From Dactylonectria macrodidyma (lineage: Eukaryota > Ascomycota > Sordariomycetes > Hypocreales > Nectriaceae): a stretch of 64,000 bases of DNA. The stretch covers positions 3,224,001 through 3,288,000 of the forward strand of contig JAGMUV010000006.1 of NCBI GenBank assembly GCA_020744425.1. The letters run 5' to 3'. A program made the position numbers and the translations under genes. Shown piece by piece: positions 11,833 through 22,342 of this stretch (its first letter is position 1; each line of letters begins with the position of its first letter). Below the pieces are notes generated by a model. The model was not told the DNA's origin. It made no database searches and saw only the letters and a program-made list of their open reading frames with translations.

Positions 11833-13742
11833 ATGATGCTTGCGACGTTGTCTTGGGGGCTTGCCTGTGCCGCAGCCGTACTTGCGGCCCCGTCGTCTTC
11901 CCAGGCGAGCTATGACTACGTGAGTTGACATCTGTCTTGTTCCATGTGTAGCGGCCTGAAACCGGTGGCGGAGACTTCCCGAGCCGGCTGAGTTCTCTCT
12001 GGACTAACGCTTTTGATGTGCAGATTGTCGTCGGCGGAGGCACTGCGGGCGTTGCTGTTGCTTCACGTCTCAGTGAGGGCCTGCCTTTCGCCTCGATCCT
12101 CCTCATCGAGGCAGGACCTGCTGCCTGGGATGAACAGAAGATTAACGTCCCGGGAATGAAGGGTTCGACCCTGGCAACAAAGTACGACTGGAACTTCACG
12201 ACGGTACCGCAATCCGGCGCCAATGACCGCGTCTTTCCCGTCAACCGCGGCAAGGTCTTGGGCGGAAGCTCGGCCATGAACCTCATGACCTACGACCGCG
12301 CTGCCGCCGCTGAGTACGACAGCTGGGAGGACCTAGGCAACCCAGGTTGGAACTGGAAGACCATGATCAAGGCCATGAAGAAGTCGGAGACGTTTACTGG
12401 CAAGAACACTGCCACGTATGGCTCTGCGGGCGTGGGAAGCAGCGGACCTGTGCAGGCTGTCATCAACCGCTTCATTCCTGACCAGCAGAAGAGGTGGATC
12501 CCTACCATGAACAAGCTTGGTATCAAGACCAACCTCGAGTCTCTGGGAGGTGATCCTCTCGGTGTCATGTACCAGCCGAGCAGCATCGACCCATCGACCT
12601 ATCACCGCTCCTACAGTGCCAATGCCTACTCAGCCATCGCCGGCTCTAACCTAGAGATCCGGACTGACACTATAGTGGATAAGGTCACCTTGGTCAAGAA
12701 GGGCAAGCAGCAAGTTGCCACTGGAGTTGTCCTCAATGATGGAACAAAGATTAGCGCACGCCGCGAGGTCATCCTCTCGGCTGGCTCAATTCAGAGCCCC
12801 GGCTTGCTAGAGAGGTCAGGCATCGGCAGCAAATCTGTCCTCTCTGCGGTTGGTGTTGAGCAGGTTATTAACCTCCCCGGCGTCGGTGAGAACCTTCAGG
12901 ATCATCTTCGCATCATGAGCTCCTACCAGCTCAAGCCACAATTCACCTCCTTCGATATCCTCCGTAGCGACCCTCTTCTCGCTGCCGCGCAGCTTGCGCT
13001 TTGGGTGGCCGGTAAATTCTCCTTGTACGACTACACTGGTAGCGCGTATACTTTCACCACTTGGAAGCAAGCCATTGGAAGCGACAAGAACCTTGTCGCT
13101 CTGGCTAAGAAGGCAGCTGGTAGCGATGCCAGCAAGGTTGACAAAAAGAAGTTAGAATTCATGAGTGACTCGTCAATTCCCCAGCTGGAGGTCATCTTCT
13201 CAGACGGCTATACTGGCGTCAAGGGCTATCCCGCAAGCACATCAACTCTCTTTGGTAAGGGCTTCTTCACCCTCATCGCCGTCATCATGCACCCCTTCAG
13301 CCGCGGAAACATCCACATCAACTCGATCGACCCCCTAGCGAAGCCCATCATCGATCCCAACTACTTTGGCAACGACCACGACCTCGAAGCTGTCGTCCAA
13401 GCCGTCAAGTACGCCCGAAAGATTGCCACCACCGAGCCGATGAAGTCGATATGGGAAAATGAATACGAACCTGGTCTGGATGTAGTCCAGACAGATGATG
13501 ATCGGAGGGAGTATGCTAAGAAGACTGCCCTCAGCATCTTCCACCCCATTGGTACCTGCTCTATGCTTCCCAAGGCCGATGGAGGTGTTGTCGATCCCAA
13601 GCTCAAGGTCTACGGCACTAGCAACCTTCGAGTCGTGGATGCCAGTATCATGCCGCTGCTCATTTCTGCACATATCCAGACAGCTGTCTACGGTATTGCC
13701 GAGGTTGCTGCCGGATTGATCATTGGTGATGCGCATTATTAG
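11833..13742 (+). CDS. Secreted GMC-family FAD oxidoreductase (2 exons)
   Basis: Flavoenzyme of the glucose-methanol-choline family, which oxidises alcohols or sugars and usually reduces oxygen to peroxide or a quinone. Model join(11833..11919, 12024..13742), 601 residues. The first exon gives a signal peptide ending around VLAAPSSS, so the protein is probably secreted. The dinucleotide fold VVGGGTAGVAVASRLSE starts at residue 31, split from the signal by the intron. GKVLGGSSAMNLMTYDRA is GMC signature 1 and SAGSIQSPGLLERSGIG is signature 2. The active-site pair is H536 (FHPIGTCSM) and H579 (SAHIQTAVYGIAE). Length fits the family. The exact substrate (aryl alcohol, glucose or another) is not decided by sequence. 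It is convergent with the kinase-ankyrin gene, 117 bp apart. Confidence 0.93.
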
Positions 13743-13859
13743 AAGTATGATATGTGTTCACGCGCCTCAATGGCCTAGTTTCACATGGACTTTTGTGTTA
13801 CCAATACCATACTATTAGAACGTTTGTGCAAATATTTCCAAATAGACATAGTATTTCAA

Positions 13860-16800
13860 TCAATCGGTTGCCCCATCTAAGTCTTCTGCAAGCCGTCCGT
13901 CGTACTTCCGCAATAGCTCCTCCATTCTTCGAAACCGAGCTGTCAGCTTTGCAGCCTCTGCACTCGCCCAAGAACGCAAGTTAGCAACGAATTATTCTCA
14001 TCTGAGAGATCTGATAATGGAAGATTTGCTGCAACATACCTGACTTTGACAGTCGACCTTGGGGACTCTCGATCAAAGGGTACCGGCTCATTACTTCGTC
14101 GAGCGGTGTCTTTCGGCATTCTGATGCTTCTACCCCAGGAATGTAATTTGCAGCGAACACTGGGTTGACATTGACCCCCCCAGCAAGCAATACAGCTCCA
14201 CTTTTGAAAAGTCCATTCCATGCCAAGCTACGCAACAACGTTTCGTGCGTTGGCGATGCATTTGCTAGTGTAGTTTGGGGCAGCAGTGGAACGACATACT
14301 CTCGCAGTAGCGCGGCAATCTCTCTGTCCCTGTGCAGTGTGAAGTTTTCGGTATTCCCGCTATATCTGCTTAGTAAAGTGAAGATCGGAAACTCTTTCAT
14401 CCCTAGTGAATTTCCTGGGTTGACACGGTCGTTTGCGACTGCCCCGTGTTGCAGGAGTACCTCGACAGCGCCAATGAGACCGTCCTGGGCAAGGACAAGG
14501 ATTGGAGATTGGCCCGCGTTGTCGCGAACATCGATTCTAGCCCCCTTGACCAGCAGGAAACGCGTCACTTGGATTTGCAAGTCCTTGTGAAGGTCATAGT
14601 GATCAAGGACCATCGGCGCATATTTGGCTCCGAGATACATGATGGCCGTTCGGCCATCATTTCCGGCGAGGTTTACGTCGGCACCGGCGTCGATAAGAGC
14701 TTCGGCGACGTCCATGTTTCCCATGTAGATGGCAAGCATCAACGCAGTGCTAGTAACACCTTGCTGTTGGCCTCTTCTTGCCCATGCCGGAGACAACGAG
14801 TTGACATCAAAACCGTACTTTATGAGCGTGCCGATTGTGCGCTGGATCTTTTTCCGGCGGGTATTCCGACTGCCACGGATCAATGGGTTGTAGAATCGAC
14901 TAGTATCACTAATCCAGCGAAACTCCGCGGCGATTAGATGCTGGAACAGCCCTATACCGTCTCCAACATTTCTTTCCGTTCTCTCCGGGGCATGCCCAAG
15001 TAATAGGGCCAATACAGTGTAGTCCCAGTTTTGGATGGCTACTTCCACTGCGGTTGGTCCCTTTGATGGGCCTAGAATCCATTCATCATGGTAAATGTCC
15101 TCTGTTGACTGTGGCTTCGAATCTGGTGACATTGTTGCAAAAATAAACTGCCTTGTTCCATTGGAAAGCCATGGATCAGCCCCATGTCGGAGAAGAGCTT
15201 GGACAGCTTCCACAGAGGAGAACTCAACGGCCCAATGAAGCGGACTACCCGAAGGAAACGCATATGGGTAGTGGCCCATCTGTATGGTCCGGAAAGACAT
15301 CTCGTTGACCTGGGCACCCTTTTCCACGAGTTTATCTGCCACTTCATCCATACTGTCAGGATGGAATACAACCAACCAATGAAGGCAAGACGGCCAAGCT
15401 ATGGTGGGGGAAAAGGTGGGATCACCACCTTGGTCGAGAAGGAATAGAACAGTTTCAGATGCACCACAGAGGCAGGCGCGGTACAGGGGAAGCTCGGCGT
15501 ATTCGTTGACATCATTGACGTTTTCGGGAGTCGTGATACTCTTGAGAATATGAAGAGTTGCCGGGTGTTGGAAAGAGCAGAGAATGTGTAGGAGATAGTC
15601 GCCGTGATGGTTTAGGGGCTTATTTATGGTGACTCCAGGACGAATAGCTTCGAGATCAAGATCAATGTACTTTTCCAACACTTCAGGTCTCATCTCTTTG
15701 TAGTGTGCATTGAAGCCGCCATTCTGCCGAAACTTGAGGAGTCCATCGTCCAACAGAGTCGGATCTATTGATCGGGCCGTAGCTGAGAAGGCTATACCGC
15801 CACTAGCAATACAGCCAAACATGCAGTATCTTCTGTTGGACTCCATATCTTTATCGGGAGTCACATCGTGGTACTCAAAAAAGCTAAAAAGCAAGGCTTG
15901 TGCCTTTAGCAGTTCCGCCCGCGCAGCAGTCAACAGGTAGCGGTAGGTCAGTTCTATCGTGGCTCTGTCGTTAAGAGCGCTGAAACTAAAGTTGTGGTGG
16001 TCTAAGAAGAGCTCAAACACCATCTCCGAGGACAATTGATTCGGGTCTTCAAGAAAGGCGGATCTTAGATGGTCCAACAGTCCAGTGTTGACCCCGGGAA
16101 TCCAAGCGTTCCCTTGTTTGGGATTGGATGGCTCAGTTAAGGGAAGGTCATATTCATAGTTGTCGTTGATGTCTTCGTGACTAGTTGCAGACTCAGTGTG
16201 CTTGGTGATCGTGTTCCTATAAGCCCCTGTGAGTCGAGGCTTGGGATAGCTTTGATAGTAACTTACAAATCCACATTAGGCTGCTTGTCATCTGGAAATG
16301 TGGTCATGAGATCAGCAGGCCTATTATCAGGCTTCTTACACAAACATGCTCGTATTGAGCTCTGGTATACGGTAACCAGCGACCGTGGAATGTCGTATTG
16401 GTGCTGCAGGCCGCTCAATTCAGCTTCAAGTGTGCCCTCATCCTCTTCACCCCCTCGCCGGGGGAATCTTAGCAAGGAAAGTATAAACCAAGCCAGTAAG
16501 CCAAATGAGTAAACATCCATCTTCTCCAGGAGGTTTTGGTCCAGGGGATCGCCATGGTCATGATAACGCCGTAGCTCAGGCGCTCGCCATCCAACCGTTC
16601 CTCTGCCACGGAGCAGTGCCATTCCAGTGAGTCCAGCGCTGCCCCCAAAGTCTGATAGCTTGGCTATCAAACGAGTTTCCGTTCGGAATACTAGAACATT
16701 CCCCGGCTTGATATCTCCATGAACAATTCCAAGGCCATGAAGTGCGGAGAGACCAGATGCAACGTCCTCAATCATCTGGCGTCGAGTTTCGAAAGGCAAG

Positions 16801-17342
16801 TATTCGCTAGCCCCGATGAAGTCCCCAAGGTCCCCATCTGCCAATTCGAGAGCGATGAATGGCACTTGGTGCCAAGTTGCGTTCAGACCCCAGCCAATAA
16901 TGTCAACAATATTATCATGACGTCTGAGCCGGGGATGACACAATGCCGCGACTTCGAACAAGAGGTCATACACCTGCCGGCGGACAGACTCAGTAGCCAG
17001 ATTCAAGCGCTCTTGGGCGTCCAGCATAAACTTGGGCGACTTTACCGCCGCATCTAGGACAGGCAGTGGCCTGTGTTCGAATCCGACAGTTGCCTGTCGC
17101 ACGACAAACTGCGCTCCGGATGCAATGACATCTTTCTCATTGTAGGAGAAGCATGGTCCTGGAACATTGAGCTCGTCCAAAACAGTGCAAAATTCGGCGA
17201 TTGGGAGCTCGCGTTTGTGTGCGGGTTCGTTGGGGTTGGTTAGGTTGAGGTTCTGGAGACTGGCAGAATTTTTCGATAGATCGGTGACATATACGGCAAA
17301 CGAGGCCTGTTCAATCTCGTCGTCAAAAGAGCTGTACCCCAT
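13860..17342 (-). CDS. Protein kinase fused to ankyrin repeats (3 exons)
   Basis: A single 1116-residue protein, complement(13860..13957, 14040..16216, 16267..17342). The N-terminal 60 residues are unrecognised. A kinase domain follows with a G-rich loop near 76-81 (GAQFVV), K101 in AAVKSP, catalytic D210 in HGDIKPGNV, D231 of DFG and APE at 254-256, so it looks catalytically competent. A joining intron (GTAAGT to ATAG, 50 nt) puts the kinase exon in frame with a long ankyrin region; helical repeats such as GSPLHWAVEFSSVEAVQALLRHGADP and TALMLAIYMGNMDVAEALIDAGADVNLAGNDG are visible. A third small exon gives a charged C-terminal helix (EAAKLTARFRRMEELLRKY). The order kinase then ankyrin matches animal RIPK4/ANKK1. 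It starts 457 bp from the divergent HeLo-like pseudokinase gene. Confidence 0.88.
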
Positions 17343-17799
17343 TATAACTCGGTTCTAAGGTTGAAGCAGACCATAATCTAGGGTTAGAAGGATAGAAAGC
17401 CCTGGCTGATAGCTTAAGGCTCGCGGTGGGCCTGCGACAAGATGCAAGCAAAAATGCGTGCTTAAAAGCCGTTGCTCTCCCAGTGTGAAATACAGGACAA
17501 AAGGTTTCTCTCAGCGCGATATGAAACAGTGATGCTGAACTGGGCGGCTACGCGGCCAACCGGATGTCAAAAACACTGCCACACGAAGTCATGCACAACA
17601 TTATTCAACACCAATTGGCCGCAATCATCACGAAGTGGGTCACCAACTGCATTTCTGCCTGAAATCTACAAGCTGCAACACCTCCGAGAAGACGCGATTA
17701 CTTCCTTTGCTACCTTTCCCATATCAACAAACTCTCTGTCTCTAAAACGTTTTATCAATTACCGACCATCTATTGCAAAAAGACTGAGCTTCTAGAACA
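17343..17799. promoter_or_regulatory. Shared divergent promoter of kinase-ankyrin and HeLo-like genes
   Basis: The 457-bp interval separates the two start codons, so both promoters and 5' UTRs must fit here. I see no clear TATA box or repeated operator. Coordinated expression is an inference from spacing only. Confidence 0.5.
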
Positions 17800-19380
17800 A
17801 TGGCAGAGCTTGCCTTGGGTATTGCCGGCTTGGTGGCTGGTCTCCCGGCCTTTGTGGAGTTCATTGGGACGCTAGGAGATGCTGTTTTGAGTAGGATCAA
17901 GCACGAGGACGACCAGTATTGGAAGAAGCTGGACCTTGTGATCAAGGTCAACAAGTCCCAGATACAAGAGATTTGCCACTTTATCCATAAAAAAGGCACA
18001 GCAGCACCCGAAGACTTAAAATATGAGGTGGTCCAGATTTTTCAAGCCATTCGAGATACCCTCACCCGGCTGCTGACTCTATTCGCCGGCGTTGGGCCCG
18101 GGAACCAAATCCTTCGATCCGCAAAACTGTCAGCCGCTCAGAAGAAAAAGATAGAGGCCGAAGTTTCCCTTATCGAAGAGTGGAACAAGCGGATTCTCAT
18201 GAGGACGTTAGCATTTGTGTCATTTGGAGGCGGCAAATTGCCGCCCAAGATGATGACCGACTCAGATGACGAGCACAAGACCCTGGCGTTGAGAAAGGTC
18301 GAAAGTCTACGAGACTCTATCGACGAGTCGCTGAAAAATGCACGGAACGAATCTCAAGTGTTGCTCAACCAGACAGCGCAACAAGATGGGCAGGCACTTC
18401 CTGATTCCCAACTCATGCTACAAACCGCGCTAGATGCGAGTGAGAAACCGCTGGTTGTCGAGTACCGCAAGTACAACGATGATGCTCGCGAGCATGAGAT
18501 ACGATACCACCACCAAGTAGTTTGCGACGTTGCCAAAATTCTTCGCCAGGCTGATCCATCCTTTATGGGTCTCCTCTACTGCAAGGGCTTTGTCTGGGAT
18601 CGGCTCAAATGTCGTTTTGAACTGCATTTCCCTCGACCTCCGGGTCTACATAACCCAAGAACCCTTCTCAATCTTCTCACCGACCCTGAAACCAAAAAGA
18701 AAGGGGTGAGACATGCTTTGAATCAGCGTGTGGCCCTGGCTAAAAGCATCGTCACGGCTATCTTCTTCCTCCACGCGGCAAATTTTGTGCACAAGCAGAT
18801 CCGACCGGACAATGTGCTTGTCTTTGAGGACGAGCTCACTGCTTTAGTCTCCACCAGCAGCTCAGGTGGAAGTCAGGCATCTACAAAAAAGCTAGGTTAC
18901 CCATACGTCCTCGGTAAACCTTTTCTCGTGGGATTCGATAATGTTCGTAAAGCGGACGCAGCCTCGTTGATGCTGCCTGAAGAAGACTGGAAAAGAAACA
19001 TCTACCTCAGTCCCGAGCGCCAAAGACTACAGCGTGGTGACGAGTTTCGAATGCAACACGACATCTACAGCCTGGGCGTTGTTCTCATCGAGATTGCATA
19101 CTGGGCCTCGTTTCAAGATAAGGGATCGACTAAACTGGGGCATATAGTCTGGAAAGGGTCGATTTTGCGTACCCCAGAGGACTTAAAGAAGACCTATCTT
19201 GGATTAGCTACAGGTGCTGTTTCTCGATTGATGGGGCAGAAGTATGCAGATGCCGTTATTGCTTGCTTGACGGGTTTACAATCAGAGAGCGGTTTAAGCT
19301 TTGAGGATGAGGATGGGATTGTTATTGGTACAAGGTATATCACGGAGGTTATTAAGAAACTAGAAGAGATATCTATGTAG
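17800..19380 (+). CDS. HeLo-like helical bundle with C-terminal pseudokinase
   Basis: Single-exon 526-residue protein. The N-terminus is a hydrophobic first helix (MAELALGIAGLVAGLPAFVE) followed by amphipathic helices to about residue 140, the pattern of fungal HET-S/HeLo-like membrane-targeting bundles; residues 160-215 look like a coiled linker. From about 225 a kinase fold can be followed: VALAKSIVTAIFFLHAANFVH leads into the catalytic-loop position, but this reads HKQIRPDNV (331-339) instead of HxD, the DFG position reads GFDN (378-381), and the APE position is SPE (404-406) followed by DIYSLGVVLIEI. The catalytic and metal-binding aspartates are therefore missing and it should be a pseudokinase. 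HeLo-like bundles permeabilise membranes when activated; here that is inference. It is divergent from a kinase-ankyrin gene. I could not distinguish HeLo from related helical families. Confidence 0.85.
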   Translation: MAELALGIAGLVAGLPAFVEFIGTLGDAVLSRIKHEDDQYWKKLDLVIKVNKSQIQEICHFIHKKGTAAPEDLKYEVVQIFQAIRDTLTRLLTLFAGVGPGNQILRSAKLSAAQKKKIEAEVSLIEEWNKRILMRTLAFVSFGGGKLPPKMMTDSDDEHKTLALRKVESLRDSIDESLKNARNESQVLLNQTAQQDGQALPDSQLMLQTALDASEKPLVVEYRKYNDDAREHEIRYHHQVVCDVAKILRQADPSFMGLLYCKGFVWDRLKCRFELHFPRPPGLHNPRTLLNLLTDPETKKKGVRHALNQRVALAKSIVTAIFFLHAANFVHKQIRPDNVLVFEDELTALVSTSSSGGSQASTKKLGYPYVLGKPFLVGFDNVRKADAASLMLPEEDWKRNIYLSPERQRLQRGDEFRMQHDIYSLGVVLIEIAYWASFQDKGSTKLGHIVWKGSILRTPEDLKKTYLGLATGAVSRLMGQKYADAVIACLTGLQSESGLSFEDEDGIVIGTRYITEVIKKLEEISM

Positions 19381-22342
19381 ATGCTAGATGTACACAAGAC
19401 GTGAATTCTCGTGGTTTTATTAGCCTTGTGTTTAGCATTGAGGAACTTTTCCATCAACTACTAAGGCGGAAGGGATATGTTCCTGTCCTTCAATCTAATC
19501 TGTTTAGATAGTACGTCGCCCAAAAGAGACATCAACGAACGTCTTGCATAGCTCAGAACAGAGATATCTTGGACGGCTAGCTGCAATATGAATGAATCAC
19601 AATGCTGCACTCAAATTTCCAACATAGAACAACCAGACAGGGCCTCGACAATTAGATGAGTCAAGTCCAGATTTCGTTAGAGGAGATATGCTTCTTTTTG
19701 TTCCACTTTTCAACTCATTTTGAATGCTATAAAACTTCTATAGGTTTATTTTAATACTTGGGTCTAGCCATCCGCTTAGACTTAGAATGTGCTTACTCGT
19801 GAGGACCCTGTTGGATGTCATCAGTACGACCAGCGTATTTGCTATCCGCACCATCGAGGGCGAGTCGTTGCTGGCACCAATTAAAACGCACTGTTTTTTT
19901 CACAATCCAAGCAAATTTAAATCCAAATATTCTACAGTTGTCTAAGATCGAGCTTCTCCAGCTCTTTCGAGGTCATGAGTACGACTAGAGCGTTAGTCAA
20001 CCAGTGGTAGGATGAACTAGTTGAGCTTTCTTTTACTGTAGTATTTCTAAGGGTCAAGCTGTATTGCTCGTGGAGCTGTTCATTTAGTGGTGGTGATACT
20101 TATGGCACCGGCCTTGTACATGAGCCCATAACTGAGGTCTCAACGAAAGATCAAGCGATCTTGCTGAAACATTAATATTTCAAGATCAGCTATTGCCAGC
20201 AAGATTTTAACGATGGATGGGGGGCTGCTTAATTACGTCTAACCTGCTCTGTGCATGATACGAAGCACCTACCGCTTGCAATGCGAGATAAATAGAGAGG
20301 TAATAGTTTGCGCACGCAGCGGCGTGGGTCCTTGGAAAGTAGGGATGAGCAATCCACAGGAGCTAGATTCAAGAGTTACATTGTCAACATAGTGTCTATC
20401 TTCTAGTTTCGCTATAAAAAAATACGGGGGAGTGTCCAGAGGTTGGGTTGTCGTTTCCGCTCCGCAACGTGATGCTTGGAGTCAAGGACTGTATTTCTAC
20501 CGAACACGAATGCAACGTATTACCATCGGACCTGGTGAACTCCTAAAAACATTTTGTTTGTGTAAGGCAATTTCCGGCGACATGAGCTGCTCCGCTTTTA
20601 TATGTTGTACATTATCGGCTGAATGTTTGGAACAGGTGCTTCACCAGAAATGTCAATTCACTTTCAACCAAAAAGCCAAGTGGCGATTCCACAAACCTGT
20701 AATCTATCAGGGTTCGGCCCTTCTACTGTAACATTGTACACATCGGCTCGGAGCTATTAGGATTCAGTGACGATTGGCTAACCTGGAAAAAGCTTGCCAT
20801 ACCCTGATTGAATATTGGTCAATCTCGGAGCTTCCTTTGAGAACCGTTTGGATCTCTTGCACGGATGCGGATGATGCAGGGACCCTGATGTGTACACCAT
20901 TGCTGGAAGTTTTGCATCGCATGCCGCTGGAACCAGACATTGTAGGCGAGGTAATTGTTATTGGCGGTGAATAGGCGTCTGCGTTTGTATTTGTCCTTTG
21001 AGGCAATTGACCTTGAGCACGGCTCCTATTGGGCACCGAGAATGTAAATTATTCATGAATTGAGAGATAAACTTGAGTTAATTGCGACATTCTGGGAACA
21101 ACCCATACTGGGGATATATGTAGTAGTAGTGGTAAGGCACGCGCCTCATCACTGAGGAATCTTTTATCTCAACACTGCCCTTACCCGCCACCGTTTCCAG
21201 CCCCCATTTTTGGCATGTCGTAACCCGTGTGAAGGTGGCAAGGCGGTGTGTCTCGGTAACGGCACCCTATCAAATGAGAAGGTTGGGCCGTCTCGTTTCC
21301 GGCCCCGATCCACATGTCTCAACTTTGCATACGTACAACATCCAATAATGGGCCGATTTCGGGCTGGCGAACCGGCTGTGCAGCAGTCAGCTGGGTTGCC
21401 TCTCGGGCTGCCTCGCAGCCCTCGCTTACGCCTTGCATGGCCCCCTTGCAAGATGTGGCAACTGTTTTCCTGCCTTTCCCGCTGCCTTTGTCACTTGTGT
21501 CCTATTCCCTCATCACTCGCCTTCGTCACAAGGTCTCAGAGACTCTCTGCTGAGCTTTAAGTCAGTGAAGCGTGATTGTGTGAAGGATTTGCTGTTTGCC
21601 CCTTCGACGTCAAGAGAACCACAGCATTGCGACATTCTTCTCTTTCCAATCACAGTCACTGCAATCTCTTCTCAGCAAAACTGTTCTGAAAATCCGTTCC
21701 ATGAGGCCAACTTCCATGGAGCCATCATGAGCCACCCCCGCGTCTGTGTCGGAATGATTGGCTTGCAAACGCAGCCTTATTTGCTCAAATGCGGCTCCCC
21801 CAAACGGTCCATATGCGTGTGCTGAAAGATGAATCTTGCTGCAAATCCCGCAATCACATAATGCAACCTTATCTTGCCTTCTTTCAAAGGTAGGCAGGCA
21901 GCCTTCTCTACGCCTTGTGGCATGTTTGCCTTATTTCACGATCGCGTATTAAGGCTCCTGCGCCCACCCGGCCAGAGCCTGATCCCACGCAGGTCCCGCG
22001 TGCTGGGTCAGCCCTACAAATAGTTGAGTTGGGGGCATTCTGGCAGGCCGAATCAAAGTGAAAAAAAGCGCCTGCGTGGCACTCTTTGATCCTGGCTTCG
22101 TACTCTTTTAAAACCACTTCACGCAATCGCATTGTCTCTCTCCAGCCCCACGCCTCGGCAAGCTGAGCACACTTGTGCCAACTGCCAAGCCTCAATTCTA
22201 TTAAGCTTAGAGCCTCAAGTCTCGCGTTTCTGCGTCAGAGTTTTTCGACTTCGAGTCACTCCCTTCACACGTCGTCTCGAAACCGCCAGTCTCCTTTTGA
22301 TCCATTGTTAACGTGTATCGTTGCCTCATCGCCTTCACCAGC
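19381..22342. other. Long gene-free interval between two signalling genes
   Basis: Almost 3 kb, the largest spacer in the window. Open frames are short and overlap in conflicting phases. The right half (about 21.1-22.3 kb) is C-rich and may be promoter and 5' UTR of the downstream kinase. I found no transposon ends, tRNA or repeat array. Confidence 0.5.

Noticed and set aside
17800..19380. Reading the HeLo-like protein as an active kinase
   Set aside because: The HxD and DFG aspartates are both missing although the fold is recognisable.
20764..21036. Minus-strand open frame of 90 codons
   Set aside because: No domain or signal, overlapped by an opposite-strand frame of similar length; not supportable as a gene.
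21120..21180. Stretch with a tRNA-like look (GTGGTAAGGCACGCGCC)
   Set aside because: I could not fold an acceptor stem or find a B-box (GGTTCRANNCC) at the correct distance.
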